A stretch of 23,072 nucleotides of DNA from Rhizophagus sp. LPA8_4_AMF (GCA_021464525.1 JADRCO010001055.1:1-23072); one strand, 5' to 3'. Counted from the first letter of the stretch, positions 9,180-19,649 are shown. Notes: generated from the sequence alone by a model not told the origin. Numbers and translations are program-made.

Positions 9180-10100
9180 TGTTAAACATAGAATCAAATT
9201 TACGTTAAAATGACGATAGTTGCAACAACTAATCCCTCCACTTCCTTTCATCTTCATCTTGATTTTTATCTGCTCTTCATCTCTACAAACCATGGAGAAG
9301 ATGTTGAACATACACAGTAAATAATATAAACAAACACTTGATTAAAAAAGCCTCAGTACCTGTAGTATCAATTCCTTTGGTACAAATATTTTTTTATTTT
9401 TGAATTATGCAACTTTGATGGAACGTCCGTTTTATCTTAGAATAATTCTGAATCTTTCATAAATTAAATTGTTTAAGAGAATTAAAAAAAAAATTGATCC
9501 AATTAGACATTAACATAACCTTAAGTGTTCTTATTACAAAATGATGTACGCAGTTAAATTTGAATAAAAAAAAAAAAAGAAAACCGAAAACCGGACGAAA
9601 TATGGACTAAAAACGAATGAAAACCGGGCGAATATTGGTATTCGAATATACAATCACAAATAAACTGCGTACACCAATTTGAAAACGGCGATAATGTTGA
9701 AAATAAATTAAGTTTTTATAAATCTAAAATGGTCGATAATATTCACCATCAAATCAATATAAGACCTAGAAGGTTCAAATTTTTTTAATACTTTGGATGT
9801 GAGTTCAAAAGCAAAAGTTTCTTTTACTCACGTAACTCCGTAAACCGTAATGAAGTGCAGGACCGTTACGATTGCATTTTTCAAATTATTTTATAACAAA
9901 ATTGTAAATGATCGAAGTTATGATATAAATGCCATCCATATACTAGGCGTTCAAATTAAAATTTGAACCATTACTCAATGAAAAGTGTATCAAAAGGAGT
10001 TATACATTGAAATATAACTTATGAATAACTCATTTTGCAGTAATCTTACGAATAAAATTGCAAATACAATTTCTTAGGTTTACGTTAAGCAGTAAAAATT
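9180..10100 (+). repeat. Dispersed repeat R1, copy C
   Basis: Matches copy B from GTTAAACATAGAATCAAAT through GCAACAACTAATCCCTCC, GGAACGTCCGTTTTAT, AACATAACCTTAAGTGTTC, GTTGAAAATAAATTAAG, ATATTCACCATCAAATC, TTTGGATGTGAGTTCAAA, AAAATTGTAAATGATCG and ATAAATGCCATCC to TTTGAACCATTACTCA. It then matches the tail of copy A (TACATTGAAATA, ACGAATAAAATTGCAAA). It is the most complete copy, interrupted by a MITE-like insertion at about 9530-9692. Confidence 0.75.
9530..9692. mobile_element. MITE-like insertion nested in R1 copy C
   Basis: Copy B runs directly from CTTAAGTGTTC.TAT into GTTGAAAATAAAT. In copy C about 160 bases separate the same blocks. Near the ends of this insert are TGTACGCAGTT (9545-9555) and its perfect complement AACTGCGTACA (9663-9673). 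Flanking bases (AAATTTG / CAAAT) extend the inverted repeat imperfectly to about 20 bp. The body contains GGACGAAATATGG and CGGGCGAATATTGG. It has no coding capacity, so it would depend on a transposase elsewhere. The exact target duplication is not clear. Confidence 0.65.
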
Positions 10101-10356
10101 TACGATTGAAAAAAAATATATCCATCGATAACACAGTGCTTTGGAAATTAATTGCTCGTGACTTTCAAAGGGATCGCATTCATTTAACCGACAATCATTC
10201 GCTGACAATTATCTCGCCGATAAGGGAATTTAGGATTAGAGATAGGGTTGGGTAATGCGAAAGCGTGTAAACCTTTTTATTGGGTTCTATTAGGGGCATG
10301 GAGAACAATAATGCAATATGTTGGATGTACTGATTTAATGGTACAAACAATACTAA
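10100..10356. other. Interval between R1 copy C and the hAT element
   Basis: Overlapping frames on both strands (10058-10255 plus, 10195-10428 minus) show no recognisable motif. Neither is convincing, though base composition at 10150-10260 is more balanced than in the spacer. Confidence 0.3.
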
Positions 10357-10729
10357 TAGGTTTCGCCTAATAGCCCGGCGAAATGGGTTTTTCGGAATTT
10401 TTTCATTGGACATAAAAGTATTATCCAAACATAAGGCGTAATACGATATGGCGAAATTGGGCGAAATCCAAATATGGAAATATAATAAAAAAAAAATTGT
10501 TTATAATACTTTATATAATATAATTTATAATAAAATTAACCTATAATCAAAAAAAAATTTTTATTTTGTTGAGAGCTTAGAGCTTATTTGATTTATACAT
10601 TTTTATCTTCAATTATTATCCGTATTGTGTTCCACATTTAAAAAACGTAATACAAGATCACCTGAATTATATTCTAGCTAAATTCTCCCTATTAGGATTA
10701 TTAGAATTAGTTTGTGTTATTTGATCACC

Positions 10730-12830
10730 ATTAAAAACAGTATGAAGCTATCGAACTAATATTAAGTGACGTAGATCTAGATGATTCAAGATATTCCAAA
10801 ACATCCATTGCATCACCAAATTCATCAAGCTCGTCAAATTCGTCTATAACAGTTGAGATTTGAGTACAATGCCGCAAATCATCAGCCGTAATTTCTTTCC
10901 ATAAAAAGTCATTTCTTTTTTAACATTTGTTATCCAAAAAGAATATTGATTCAATTCTACTAATCTCTAAACAAGTTCTGCGATCACCACAAAACCATTT
11001 AAGAACTGAGAAATTTCTTTCACATCCTGCTTTATTAGGTGTAATTGAAACCATCTTGATCGCAAGAGAAACTAAAGTCATTTCTTCTGATTCTTCATAC
11101 GTTAACCAACAAGCAAATAGTGTTTCAGATTTTGAATCATAGTCCAAATTAAATGGAGGATCTTTTCGTTTGAATTGCCGCAGTTGAGCTAATAAATGAT
11201 AAGAATTATTTTCTCCATAACCATGTGCCTGCCAATATTTAGTTGCAACACGGCATGCAATTTGAAAAACTCTATCATTTAATCCACATCCTAAATTTGA
11301 TAATTAATTAGTAATGTATTTTACAATGAAATTGACTAAAAAATTAAAATAAATTAATCATACCACGATATAATGGATGTAAATAATACGATCAAATTTT
11401 GGTAGCGGTGATTATAGATTTCTGTAATAAGCAATTTTAAATTATTGCTGGAGGAAAGCCTATTAATTGCAGCAGCTAATTTTAACATTTGAATATAGCA
11501 ATCTGCTAAAGTTGCTGTTCTTGCTTCAATATACAATCCCTAATTGGTTCAGTAGAGTTCATCCTTTTTATTTGGTTTCTAACTTGAGAAATTGATATGA
11601 TTACTGGTTTTTCACGCAAAATCTGTGAAAATAAAAAAGCATAAATAAAGCTAAATTTTTTATGAATTTGCAACATACCCGGTCAAAAACTGGTCTTGCA
11701 CGTAAAATAGAATCAACAGAGCCAAATAAAGATCCGCATCGTGTTTTTACATATGTCTGTAACCCGCCTGCACTAATTTTCAAGTTTCTTAATCCATCTT
11801 CTAATTCCTTATTAGCTACATTTGACCTATTAAAAAATTCGATCACTTTATTTAATTCGCCGATAAATGCTGCCACAATTTGAAATCAGCTGCAATTAAA
11901 TTAATTGCATGTGCAGCACATCTCTCATTTATTATATGTGGATTGTGGATAGGTGTGTTCAATTATTCTCTAGCTTGACGACAATTACTCCCTGAATCAG
12001 CTACAAAAGCTGCATAATTTTCTATTCCAAATTTTTCAACTATAAAAGATACTTCATTAGCTAAAATGTCACCAGTAGCAGAATCTCGCGAGTAATCTTT
12101 TAATTCTACAAGGAATTCACGCTGATCTGATGTTGTTACAATAAAATTATAAATTGAATTATGAGTCGGACTTGTCCATCCATCTATAGCTAAGAAAATC
12201 GTAAAAAATTAGGTTAAATAATTATTGAAGTTTCAATGTAATAAAAGAAATTGAATTACTATATATAATTAATGTCAAAAAACTTACATAAAGTTAGATT
12301 TCTGATTCAAATATTTTATCAATTTTGTCTGACTTTAAGCGTTTCTTCTTTTAAAATACGACCTGATAATGTTGTTCGTGATGATGAAATATAAGCTGGA
12401 TTCAATCTCATAAAGAGATCAATAACAAATGGATTTTCAATGGCAGAAAATGGAATCCCAGCCGCAACCCATGCCTTCAGTACAGCTTGATCCAAAGAAT
12501 TCTGTTCACCAAGTGGAAGTGGCTCATCATTTTTGAAATGACTTGTTATATTAGTTTGTGCTGGATCTACCTTTTTCCTCTTGGTTGATGAAGTTCGTTG
12601 ATAATTATTTTGTTTGTCATAATTTTTGTAACCCAAACTTTTTAATATTTTCTTGACATCTTATACATTCATAACCTAAATGTACTTCCAATTTAACCGG
12701 TTCTCCCTTTGCCCACTCTTTAAAATAATAATAGCATTTTGCTTTATAGTGTCTTGTTGATCCTATTCTTCTACTTTGAAAATAATCTCATATTTCTGCT
12801 CTTGGTCGTCCAAATTATGGTTGATCAAAA
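10730..12830 (-). pseudogene. hAT transposase pseudogene
   Basis: The order of parts, read on the minus strand, is as follows. An N-terminal BED-type zinc finger (12830-12650; G-R-P-R-A-E-I, D-Y-F, then C-Y-Y) has TGA at 12790-12788 where the family has tryptophan. Next is an open stretch at 12636-12319. The catalytic core starts D-G-W-T-S-P-T-H-N-S-I-Y-N-F near 12185, with A-F-V-A-D-S-G near 12010 and R-C-A-A-H-A-I-N-L-I near 11920. After a frameshift the core continues at 11876-11680, and then at about 11620-11366. The C-terminal hAT dimerisation region (P-N-K-A-G-C-E-R-N-F-S-V-L-K-W-F) lies near 11030. The frame ends S-I-A-S-Y-C-F at TAA 10732-10730. Likely introns are 12190-12287, 11623-11678 and 11291-11363 (all GT-AG). 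Breaks include the TGA, a stop near 12319, TAA at 11965-11963, and frameshifts near 11880, 11540 and 10920. The protein would bind and excise the element in the nucleus, but this copy cannot encode it. Confidence 0.85.
11291..11363 (-). other. Relic intron in the hAT transposase gene
   Basis: GTATGATTAA...AAATTTAG. Removing it keeps the frame across H-P-L-Y-R-G / C-G-L-N-D, as expected for the family. The 73-base length agrees with the other introns in the window. Confidence 0.6.
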
Positions 12831-13144
12831 TTATAAGTTCAAATGATGATTAACTAACCAATTAATCTACGATCGGTATTACAGATTTAGTAATAGGCGT
12901 AACAATTTCGCCATTTCGCCATTTCGTCATTTTGAATATCGCCCATAATTTCAATTTTTACCTATTTAGATATTCGCTTATAATTTTGGATTTGATTTAG
13001 ACGAATATGAAATATAAATTGGGCGAAATATTTAACCTATTGAGGCTGACTGATATAACACCTTATAAAAAAAGAATCATCCGTGAGTAGTTTGATTGCT
13101 AAAGCATTATGATAATATAAACAAACAATTTACCCTAATATAAT

Positions 13145-15480
13145 AGCTTGAATTTTGGACATGTGCAGAGGATTCAAAAAGTGATAGAGCTTTGATACTT
13201 GATTTGTATACAAAAACTCTTCTGAATGGCGCTCCATATGATTCATCAAATGTAGAAATATTGGAAAAGAATCAATGAAAGTTGATCAATTTTGTTTCAA
13301 TACTTCTATTAAAATGAACAAACGTGGCTTGGATGGTAAAAAAAAGGATATTGTCAGTATTGTTAATAATTTTTCACGTCAAGGGATAAAAAGAATTTGA
13401 ATGTAGGTTTAAAGAGTAATAATTGTTTGTAATTAATTTTTTTTTGCTAAAGTATACTAAATTTTCTAGATTTCAAATGATTTGATAGATGCAGCAAGGA
13501 AATATTCATGATCTAATGGACCTGGTTGTATTGCTATAAGAAAACCAATAATAACTTGGGGTCGGATATCAGAAGTAAAAGATCATGAGTTCGAAGCTTT
13601 TTTTGTGGATATAGATAATGTTTCCATGAGCTCCTATAAAGTTGATTCGAAAACTAATCTTCCGATTTTGTATTTGAAAGACAATAAAGAGGCACTTTGG
13701 AAAAAATTTGAGGCAACTTACCCAGATGAAATTAAACGGACATCATTTATGGTACGATTAGCAAATGGACAATATGTCTATCGAAATGATCTAGGTAGTC
13801 TATGTAATATTTGTAACGAATACTTCTATGAAGTTTTTGATACATTAACTAGTCTAATCCAATTAAATATAACTGATCAAGGGGAAAAGGTAACTTGACA
13901 CATATCATATTTTTGAATTTTGAAATAAAAATTTTTCTAAAATTAAATTATTACAGAATAAGTTAATTATGGAATTGGAAAAATTACGCGCTCACTTAAA
14001 GAGAATTTGAAGAAGAACTTACTATGAATGGGGATGATACAATAATTCATGTGAACACAATCAATCAGTGTTTACTTTATGCATTTGGAGAATGCCACAA
14101 AAAACATACTGATCGATGTACTGCAGTGATCAGTTATTTGTACTCATCTAATAACTTTTGAAGAACACCATTCAACAATCGAAGAATGCATGGACAAACT
14201 ATATTATTTTTGGCACACCAAGCGAGAAAAGTATATTTAAATAGTCAGTTTAAAGCTAAGTTAGACAGTAATGGTGCAATTTAGATATGTGATTATGAAA
14301 TGCGTATTTACCTAAGAGCGCAAGAGTACCAAAGACCAATTTTTTTTGGAAAGCATAGGTGGACCTTTCGGTGTTTACCAAATATGACGCTGATCAACTT
14401 AACGTTCAAGCATTCGATCATTGGAGTACAGACACAAAACAGGATGCTTGGTATACTATTTCATCATTTGATTCTGTTTTTGAAACTCTTAACCCTAGAC
14501 CACAATGAATTGAAGTAGTATTGAAATTCGTGGCTGGTTTCCTTGAGTCAGGAGAAGCCAAAACAAGCGTTGATTCCCATCACGCTCAGGTAAGCTTTCT
14601 AATTATTATTTCTTAAATTACAAAACAATAATTAATTAGACATTTTTCATTGCTAGATTGCACATGCCATAAAAAGATATATTCGTATTGGACATAATTT
14701 AGATGAAGGAGAAAAGATACAAACTGCAATAACTGATCAGAAGGTGCAAATCTAGAAGACTAGAACCTATACGTGATAATCATAATGTTAAAACAATTTC
14801 TGGTATTACTAAATTGTTATATTTTGAATGGCCAATTGATGGTGATTACGCTGGATATATACGAGCTCAATGCTTGCCACATACTGCATTGGATCATAGT
14901 CTCAAGTTTCACCATTTGAAATATCATAATTAACTACAGCACCCATAAATAAGCCAAGATCCAACGTCACTCCTCACTCAATTCCAAAAAACCCATGGAA
15001 CTTTTCACTATTACACGTTCAAAGTAAGTATTTATTATAAAGAAAATGTTTTTTTTTCTATTTTTTTTTCGTTATGTGTTATAATTTACAATTGGTAAAT
15101 ACAAATAAACAAGAAAAAAAATAATAATCAAGCTTGTTCGTTATTAGACAAGATAATTTCTTCGTTTTTCTTTTACATTAGTTAAAATTTTGTTGGTAAT
15201 TATTTCTAGTAATTTTTCCATAGCTATTGAAGAAATGTTTGAATTGAAAAGAGGATGGGCGTTAAAAAGTAATCAGAAATATGGTAAAAGAAGAGCAGGA
15301 AAACAGATGTCAAAAACAGTGAATCGTACCTTGAGAGCTACAGAATAAATCGTATGGCAGCAAAGAACATGGTAGAGCAACTTCAAATTCTTGCTAGCGA
15401 AGGCGAAATTCAAGCTGAAGACGTTCCTCAGTTGCAAGTTAGATCTCATGATATGCAGCAAGTTTGAAAAAACAATCAGC
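13145..15480 (+). pseudogene. Decayed multi-exon DDE-like transposase-family gene
   Basis: Fragments appear in order, joined by short introns: 13156-13278; 13311-13400; 13470-13889 (S-M-S-S-Y-K-V-D-S-K, then R-T-S-F-M-V-R-L-A-N-G, then C-N-I-C-N-E-Y); 13957-14160 after a frameshift near 14009 (C-L-L-Y-A-F-G-E-C-H); 14165-14589 (Y-F-L-A-H-Q-A-R-K-V-Y, then I-C-D-Y-E-M, then F-F-G-K-H-R-W-T, then D-H-W-S-T-D-T-K-Q-D-A-W, then S-G-E-A-K-T-S-V-D-S-H-H-A-Q); 14657-14930 (Y-I-R-I-G, W-P-I-D-G-D-Y-A-G-Y-I). A basic region follows near 15250-15325 (R-G-W-A-L-K-S-N-Q-K-Y-G) and E-G-E-I-Q-A-E-D-V-P near 15405. Likely introns are about 13403-13469, 13890-13956 and 14590-14656. Stops lie at 13509 and 14282. 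I remember full-length relatives as very abundant in Rhizophagus, with paired aspartate motifs suggesting an RNase H-like integrase fold. The second of these (D-N-G) is missing here, apparently deleted near 14505-14535. Formal family name unknown to me. Confidence 0.7.
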
Positions 15481-15489
15481 AATAGAAAA

Positions 15490-16010
15490 AGTAGCAGTAC
15501 CGCTAGAAATATCCATAGTTTTCAAGAAACGGCAAAATCTAGCAGTGAATTGCGTTGTGAAAAAGGTGTTCATAATGTAAATAGTAATAGCGAGCAGGTA
15601 ACAAACCGGCAGAGAAAAATGTAATTTTTTAAAAAATACTGTTGGCTAGTGTTCAAAAATTTTGCGTTTATATATATATAACCACCCAAATCTCTAGTTC
15701 CAGTATAAGGAAAGTTCTTGACGAAATTTTTTTCTTGATTTTTTTTTAAAAAAAAAGTTTCATTGTTTTTGGTTTTGTGTACAAGTTTTAGTAAATTCAC
15801 ATGATAATTTGGTCCGATCTACAAGTACACCAGGGGAATCCCAGTAATTTGTGTAATAATCACCATAATCACCATTGCATCATTCGCGTAATCTTTTTGA
15901 ATTTTGTAATGTAATATATAAACATTCTAAAGAAAAAAAATTGAAAATTTTTTCAAAATCTTAATAATTTTGTTGAATTTTTTTATAAAATATTAAATTT
16001 GATTATATAT
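15490..16010. other. Spacer between the transposase relic and the large minus-strand gene
   Basis: Contains weak overlapping frames (15391-15624 plus, 15570-15800 minus) without motifs, a TATATATATA stretch near 15670, and a short direct repeat AATCACCATAATCACCAT at about 15859. As the 3' flank of the gene ending at 16014, it probably holds that gene's polyadenylation region; no specific signal is assigned. Confidence 0.4.
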
Positions 16011-16013
16011 ACC

Positions 16014-18022
16014 TTAATTTGAGTCCTTTGGATCAAAGAATACATATTTAAAATTACTTTCTAATTTCTTGAATTTTTTACTCTTGCAAATACAATCATC
16101 TTGATTACAGCAATCAACATTAATATATTTAATTTTATTTCCACAGGTTTTTTGTTTTAAGAAAATTGGAGTCAACTTGATTTCTGTAGAATACAAACTA
16201 ATAAATTTTGGATTTGATTTTAATGAATCAGGCTTAATAAAATTAAGCATTTTTCTTATCTTACTCATATGTTGAAAGGGTAAGATTCCATAATTATCAG
16301 AATTAGGATAGTTTGAAATAATAAGAGTATGAAATGTAAAATTAGGTAAGTTAACAAAATGATTTTTTTCCAAACAATAAGAAAATAAATATGATCCAAT
16401 TTTTCTACTCTCTTTATCATCATAAAAATAGTGTCCAATAACTGGAGAATTGATTGAAGAATCCAATTTACTTAATACTGGAATTCCAAAACAAAGAACT
16501 GATGGATTATATTCCAAATCTACTAATGGTTCAGCTAAAGCTTGGCAATTTGATGTATTAAAATTATTTTTTTGAACTTTCAATTTAACGTCAAGATCCA
16601 AATGATTAAAATCAAAACTTGTATCGTAATCCACATAATTTCCAATTTACATTTACGCTTTCTAAATTTGTTTTGAAAACAATGAATAACAAGTTTTGGA
16701 TCTTCAGTTGATGACCAAACAACTTGACAGTTAAAGATGTCTTTTTCTTTTTTATCAATAACTGTTGCAAAAATACTACATTCAGAATCTTTATGTTGAA
16801 GAATTTCTAAAATATTTTTTGGGATGTTTAATTTAAAAGTATGATGAATTCCAGGTACAGATAAATGATAAATATAATCTTCAGTATTTCTATAAAGAAT
16901 TTTTTTTCCAACCAATAATAAAACTTGTCTACGCAAATCTTCTGATAAAAATTGAAAAATATTAACTGGATCTTCAAATTTTATACAACTCCAATTTCTA
17001 AAACCCTTTAAGGATTCAGCCCAATCTGTTTCATTGAAGTTGTTAGAATAAACTTCTTTTCCTCCAAATAATTTAAAACTTTGATATTTAGAAAAATTAT
17101 TTTTTCTCTGTGATTTTGAAGAATTCCTTTCAATTTTAATATTTGAAGCCTGACAATCACTATTTTTAACATATTCATCAGAATTTTCTTCATAATTTTC
17201 TCTTGCAATAAAGTAAGCTCTTCCACCCAAAATAACTTTTTCTGGAATAAATTGGCCAAAATCATTTATGATATCCTTAAATTTTCTAGGATTTTTAGAC
17301 TCTATAACATCCTTAACTGCTTTAATAAACTCTGTAGTTGGTTCTAATTTAAATTTTAAAGACATTTTTTTGTGTTCAATAACATTATAAGTTAAATTAG
17401 TTTCAATATTGGAATTTTTGACGTTTAAATTTTTGATTGATACTCCCAATTTTGCAAAATTTGGTATATCAATATCTGCGATTAAAAGAAAATCATTTTT
17501 TATAATCTTATCTTCTTCCAAATCAATTTGTATTGTATTATTTTTATATCCATCAATGATTTCATCTATTTCACAATCCACTATTGTGAATGCTCTACTA
17601 TTGGCTTTTTCTAAAGTTACACTACGTCCATATTCTAGTTTAAGCTTATCTTTAAAAAACCTCCAATCAGGTTTAGGTTCAGATTCTAATTTTAAATATA
17701 AAAACTTATCATTATTATTTATGTCTATAATATTTTCTAAAATTATCATCTCTTCATCTTCTCTTGCTATTACGGCTAGCAAGCTTCCACCAGTACTACT
17801 ATTATTGTTGATCATCTTTGCAAATGAAAATGTATCGTTCATTTTTACTTCACTATTTTTTTCAAGTTTATCACGAATTTTTGATAAGCTAGCTTTAAGA
17901 TTTAAATTGACTAATACAAGTTTTGACGGCATTTGAACTGTTGCGTTAACGTCATCTTGTACATCTTGTACATTAGTGGAATTTACATTAACTATCTTAT
18001 TTTGACATCCAATATTAGCCAT
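16014..18022 (-). pseudogene. Beta-grasp plus perforin-like (MACPF-like) protein gene, frame broken once
   Basis: A single-exon gene read from ATG at 18022 (an adjacent ATG is at 18025). The open frame extends further upstream, but only to a GTG at 18055. The relic at 4650-4998 has its ATG aligned with 18022, which supports this start. After a Val/Asn/Gln-rich leader, residues about 35-109 look like a ubiquitin-like beta-grasp domain (L-S-K-I-R-D-K-L, M-N-D-T-F-S-F-A, L-Y-L-K-L-E). A D-W-R-F-F-K-D-K-L motif follows near 119-127. Residues about 255-267 read FGQFIPEKVILGG, resembling the core signature of MACPF/perforin domains (aromatic-G-x-x-aromatic/I, then L-G-G). Proteins of this kind are multiplied in Rhizophagus; I recall them carrying a domain of unknown function (DUF7431 by memory). 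Near 16640 the frame shifts by one: the first part (to 16580) and the second (from about 16648 to 16014) overlap, and the second continues the family pattern to a Cys-rich tail (C-G-N-K, V-D-C-C, C-I-C-K). A missing A in a short A run would explain it, from assembly error or real decay. Membrane action is a family inference only. Confidence 0.75.
17953..17970 (-). repeat. 9-bp tandem duplication within the coding region
   Basis: CATCTTGTA is present twice in a row. The relic copy at 4650-4998 has it once, so the gene gained (or the relic lost) three codons in frame, in the low-complexity leader (V-Q-D repeated). Confidence 0.7.
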
Positions 18023-18059
18023 CATCAAGAGCTCCAAATGGATTTTGTTGAACACGTGT

Positions 18060-19470
18060 GATAAAGAGATTATATGTTTACGTACTTGAGTGTCACCTTC
18101 GGAGTTATATTAAAGAGTTTAAATTATTTATAATTTCTATCAGTTTTACTTTGTTAGTTACTAGTTTAACGCTATCAATTGTTTCTTTACAATTAGAACA
18201 GCTGAGTTTCGAGATTTTTCTTAATTCTCTTAGTATTATCGAGGTTTATCTTTTTTTTTGTTTTTCGCGTACTATTTTTCTATGCGCAAATATCGAAATT
18301 ATTTATGTTTAAATTTTTTCATTGTAAATTTCTAACCCTTTTTATAAGAAAATAGCGAGTTTTTTGTATTGTGTAGCGTTTGTTTTTATTCTAAAGTTTT
18401 TTTTTAAAATTTTTAATAAATATATTTACAATAAATACATAAATAGCAGTTATCATGTACAGTATATCGTAAATGGCCAGTTAATAAATCGATCATCCAC
18501 GACTTAATGAACCCCAGCTCTAAATGTCCGAAAGAGGAATTATAAAATCATAAAATAGTATATTTTAATTGTTTGTTCCAATTAGGAAATATTATAGCTA
18601 CACCACATTAATATTGCGAGGGTAATGGATATCATCTGATAGAAAACTTTTTTGGTTTCATTTAAATATAACCTATTCTTTGTTACTTGTACCATAATGA
18701 CATATGTATGAACTGGTTTAAAGTATACTGTACATATAAATATAAATATTTTTATAGTATCTATACAGTAAAAGATCGAAAAGAGTAGATAAAGTAAAAA
18801 ATAATTTTCTTAAAAGACATTTATATCATTCATTCATTTATTACAATTATTTTTTTTTTAGCTTACAAATTACGCATTTTATGATTTTAACACGATAATA
18901 CTTTCCATATAGAGAGGAACGCGCGCATTCAATTATCGGCTAAAACTAAAAATTATTAGAATGTTAGAATTCTTTTTTATAGAATTTTCATACATTTAAT
19001 AAGCTTATAAATAATGTTTAGAACTTTCATTTTAACTACAATAGTTTAATAAACTGTGTGGATTTTAATATACTGAGACTAAATAATGATTCTGATTACT
19101 ATATAATTTACAATCACTTTCTAAAATGGTCATCATTATTTGGTATCATAACAATAATATAAATAATTTTCTCATATGAAAAGATTTTTTGGTGTTCTTT
19201 GTGTTTGGCGTAAAGAAATAAAGCGAGCAATGTAATTAATTCACCTCAAATTCAATGCTATAATGTTCTATTATAAATAAGGATTCCTTGTGTACTAATA
19301 ATATTATTTTAATAGCTCTTTTTAAGAGAATTAAACTCAAATTCAATGTTTTTTGGAGAAGTTTAGATATTTACCAAAGTAGGAATAACCGCTTTATTAA
19401 TTTATGTTTTAAAGAAATTCTTATAATAAAGACATTAAGACAGAAAAAATTTTCAATATATTTTATTAAA
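18060..19470. other. Gene-poor 5' flank of the minus-strand gene
   Basis: The first few hundred bases are the likely promoter of the gene starting at 18022, but no TATA element can be singled out from such AT-rich sequence. A plus-strand frame at 18058-18312 is hydrophobic, unrelated to anything I recognise and probably chance. The rest has no ORF of note apart from 19288-19527, which is Lys/Ile/Phe-rich and overlaps the better frame at 19478. Confidence 0.45.
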
Positions 19471-19477
19471 TTTGTAG

Positions 19478-19648
19478 CACGAAAATGGCTATGTAACCAG
19501 TTTAACTTCCCGTGTAACATCGCGTAATAACAATTCATATCAAAAAAAGGAAAAAAGTGATGCTTGTGATAGAGACAAAGAAATTTTGCAGTTGATTAGT
19601 CATTCGGACAACAATGCTACTTATTCATCTAAAAACGAAGGTTTCTAA
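19478..19648 (+). other. Open frame of 56 codons with protein-like composition, possible terminal exon
   Basis: The frame runs from just after a TTTGTAG (a plausible intron acceptor ending at 19477) to TAA at 19646. It starts H-E-N-G-Y-V-T-S, passes a Ser/Arg/Asn stretch and K-K-E-K-S-D-A-C-D-R-D, and ends S-K-N-E-G-F. The mixed charged composition is unlike translated AT-rich spacer. It has no internal ATG near its start, so it would have to be a spliced exon or a gene remnant. No upstream exon was identified and the family is unknown. Confidence 0.3.
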
Positions 19649-19649
19649 T

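Larger units (their letters stand above)
10357..13039 (-). mobile_element. Degenerate hAT-superfamily DNA transposon
   Basis: About 2.7 kb. The left end reads TAGGTTTCGCC (10357). The right end, on the other strand, reads TAGGTTAAATATTTCGCCC (from 13039), giving an imperfect terminal inverted repeat. GCGAAAT occurs subterminally at 10378, 10451, 10461 and 13023, and as ATTTCGC at 12905 and 12913, with a variant at 12921. Arrays of short subterminal motifs like this are typical of hAT ends. Between them lies a broken transposase gene on the minus strand (10730 to about 12830). The 8 bases flanking each proposed end do not match, so the target duplication has decayed or the ends are off by some bases. 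Confidence 0.7.

Noticed and set aside
10195-10428. 77-codon minus-strand frame spanning the hAT left end
   Set aside because: It crosses the inferred transposon boundary and reads through the terminal repeat, so it is unlikely to be a real gene.
10927-11883. Plus-strand frames at 10927-11142 and 11662-11883
   Set aside because: Both are antisense to the hAT transposase exons, which carry clear family motifs on the minus strand.
17008-17265. 85-codon minus-strand frame overlapping the large gene
   Set aside because: Alternative-frame shadow of the longer frame; no domain and no independent start context.
17409-17936. 175-codon plus-strand open frame inside the minus-strand gene
   Set aside because: It is antisense to the strongly protein-like beta-grasp / MACPF-like frame and is Ser/Leu/Ile-rich, as expected from reading such a gene backwards.
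18058-18312. 84-codon hydrophobic plus-strand frame directly upstream of the minus-strand gene
   Set aside because: Composition explained by T-rich promoter DNA; no signal peptide with mature domain and no homologue recognised.
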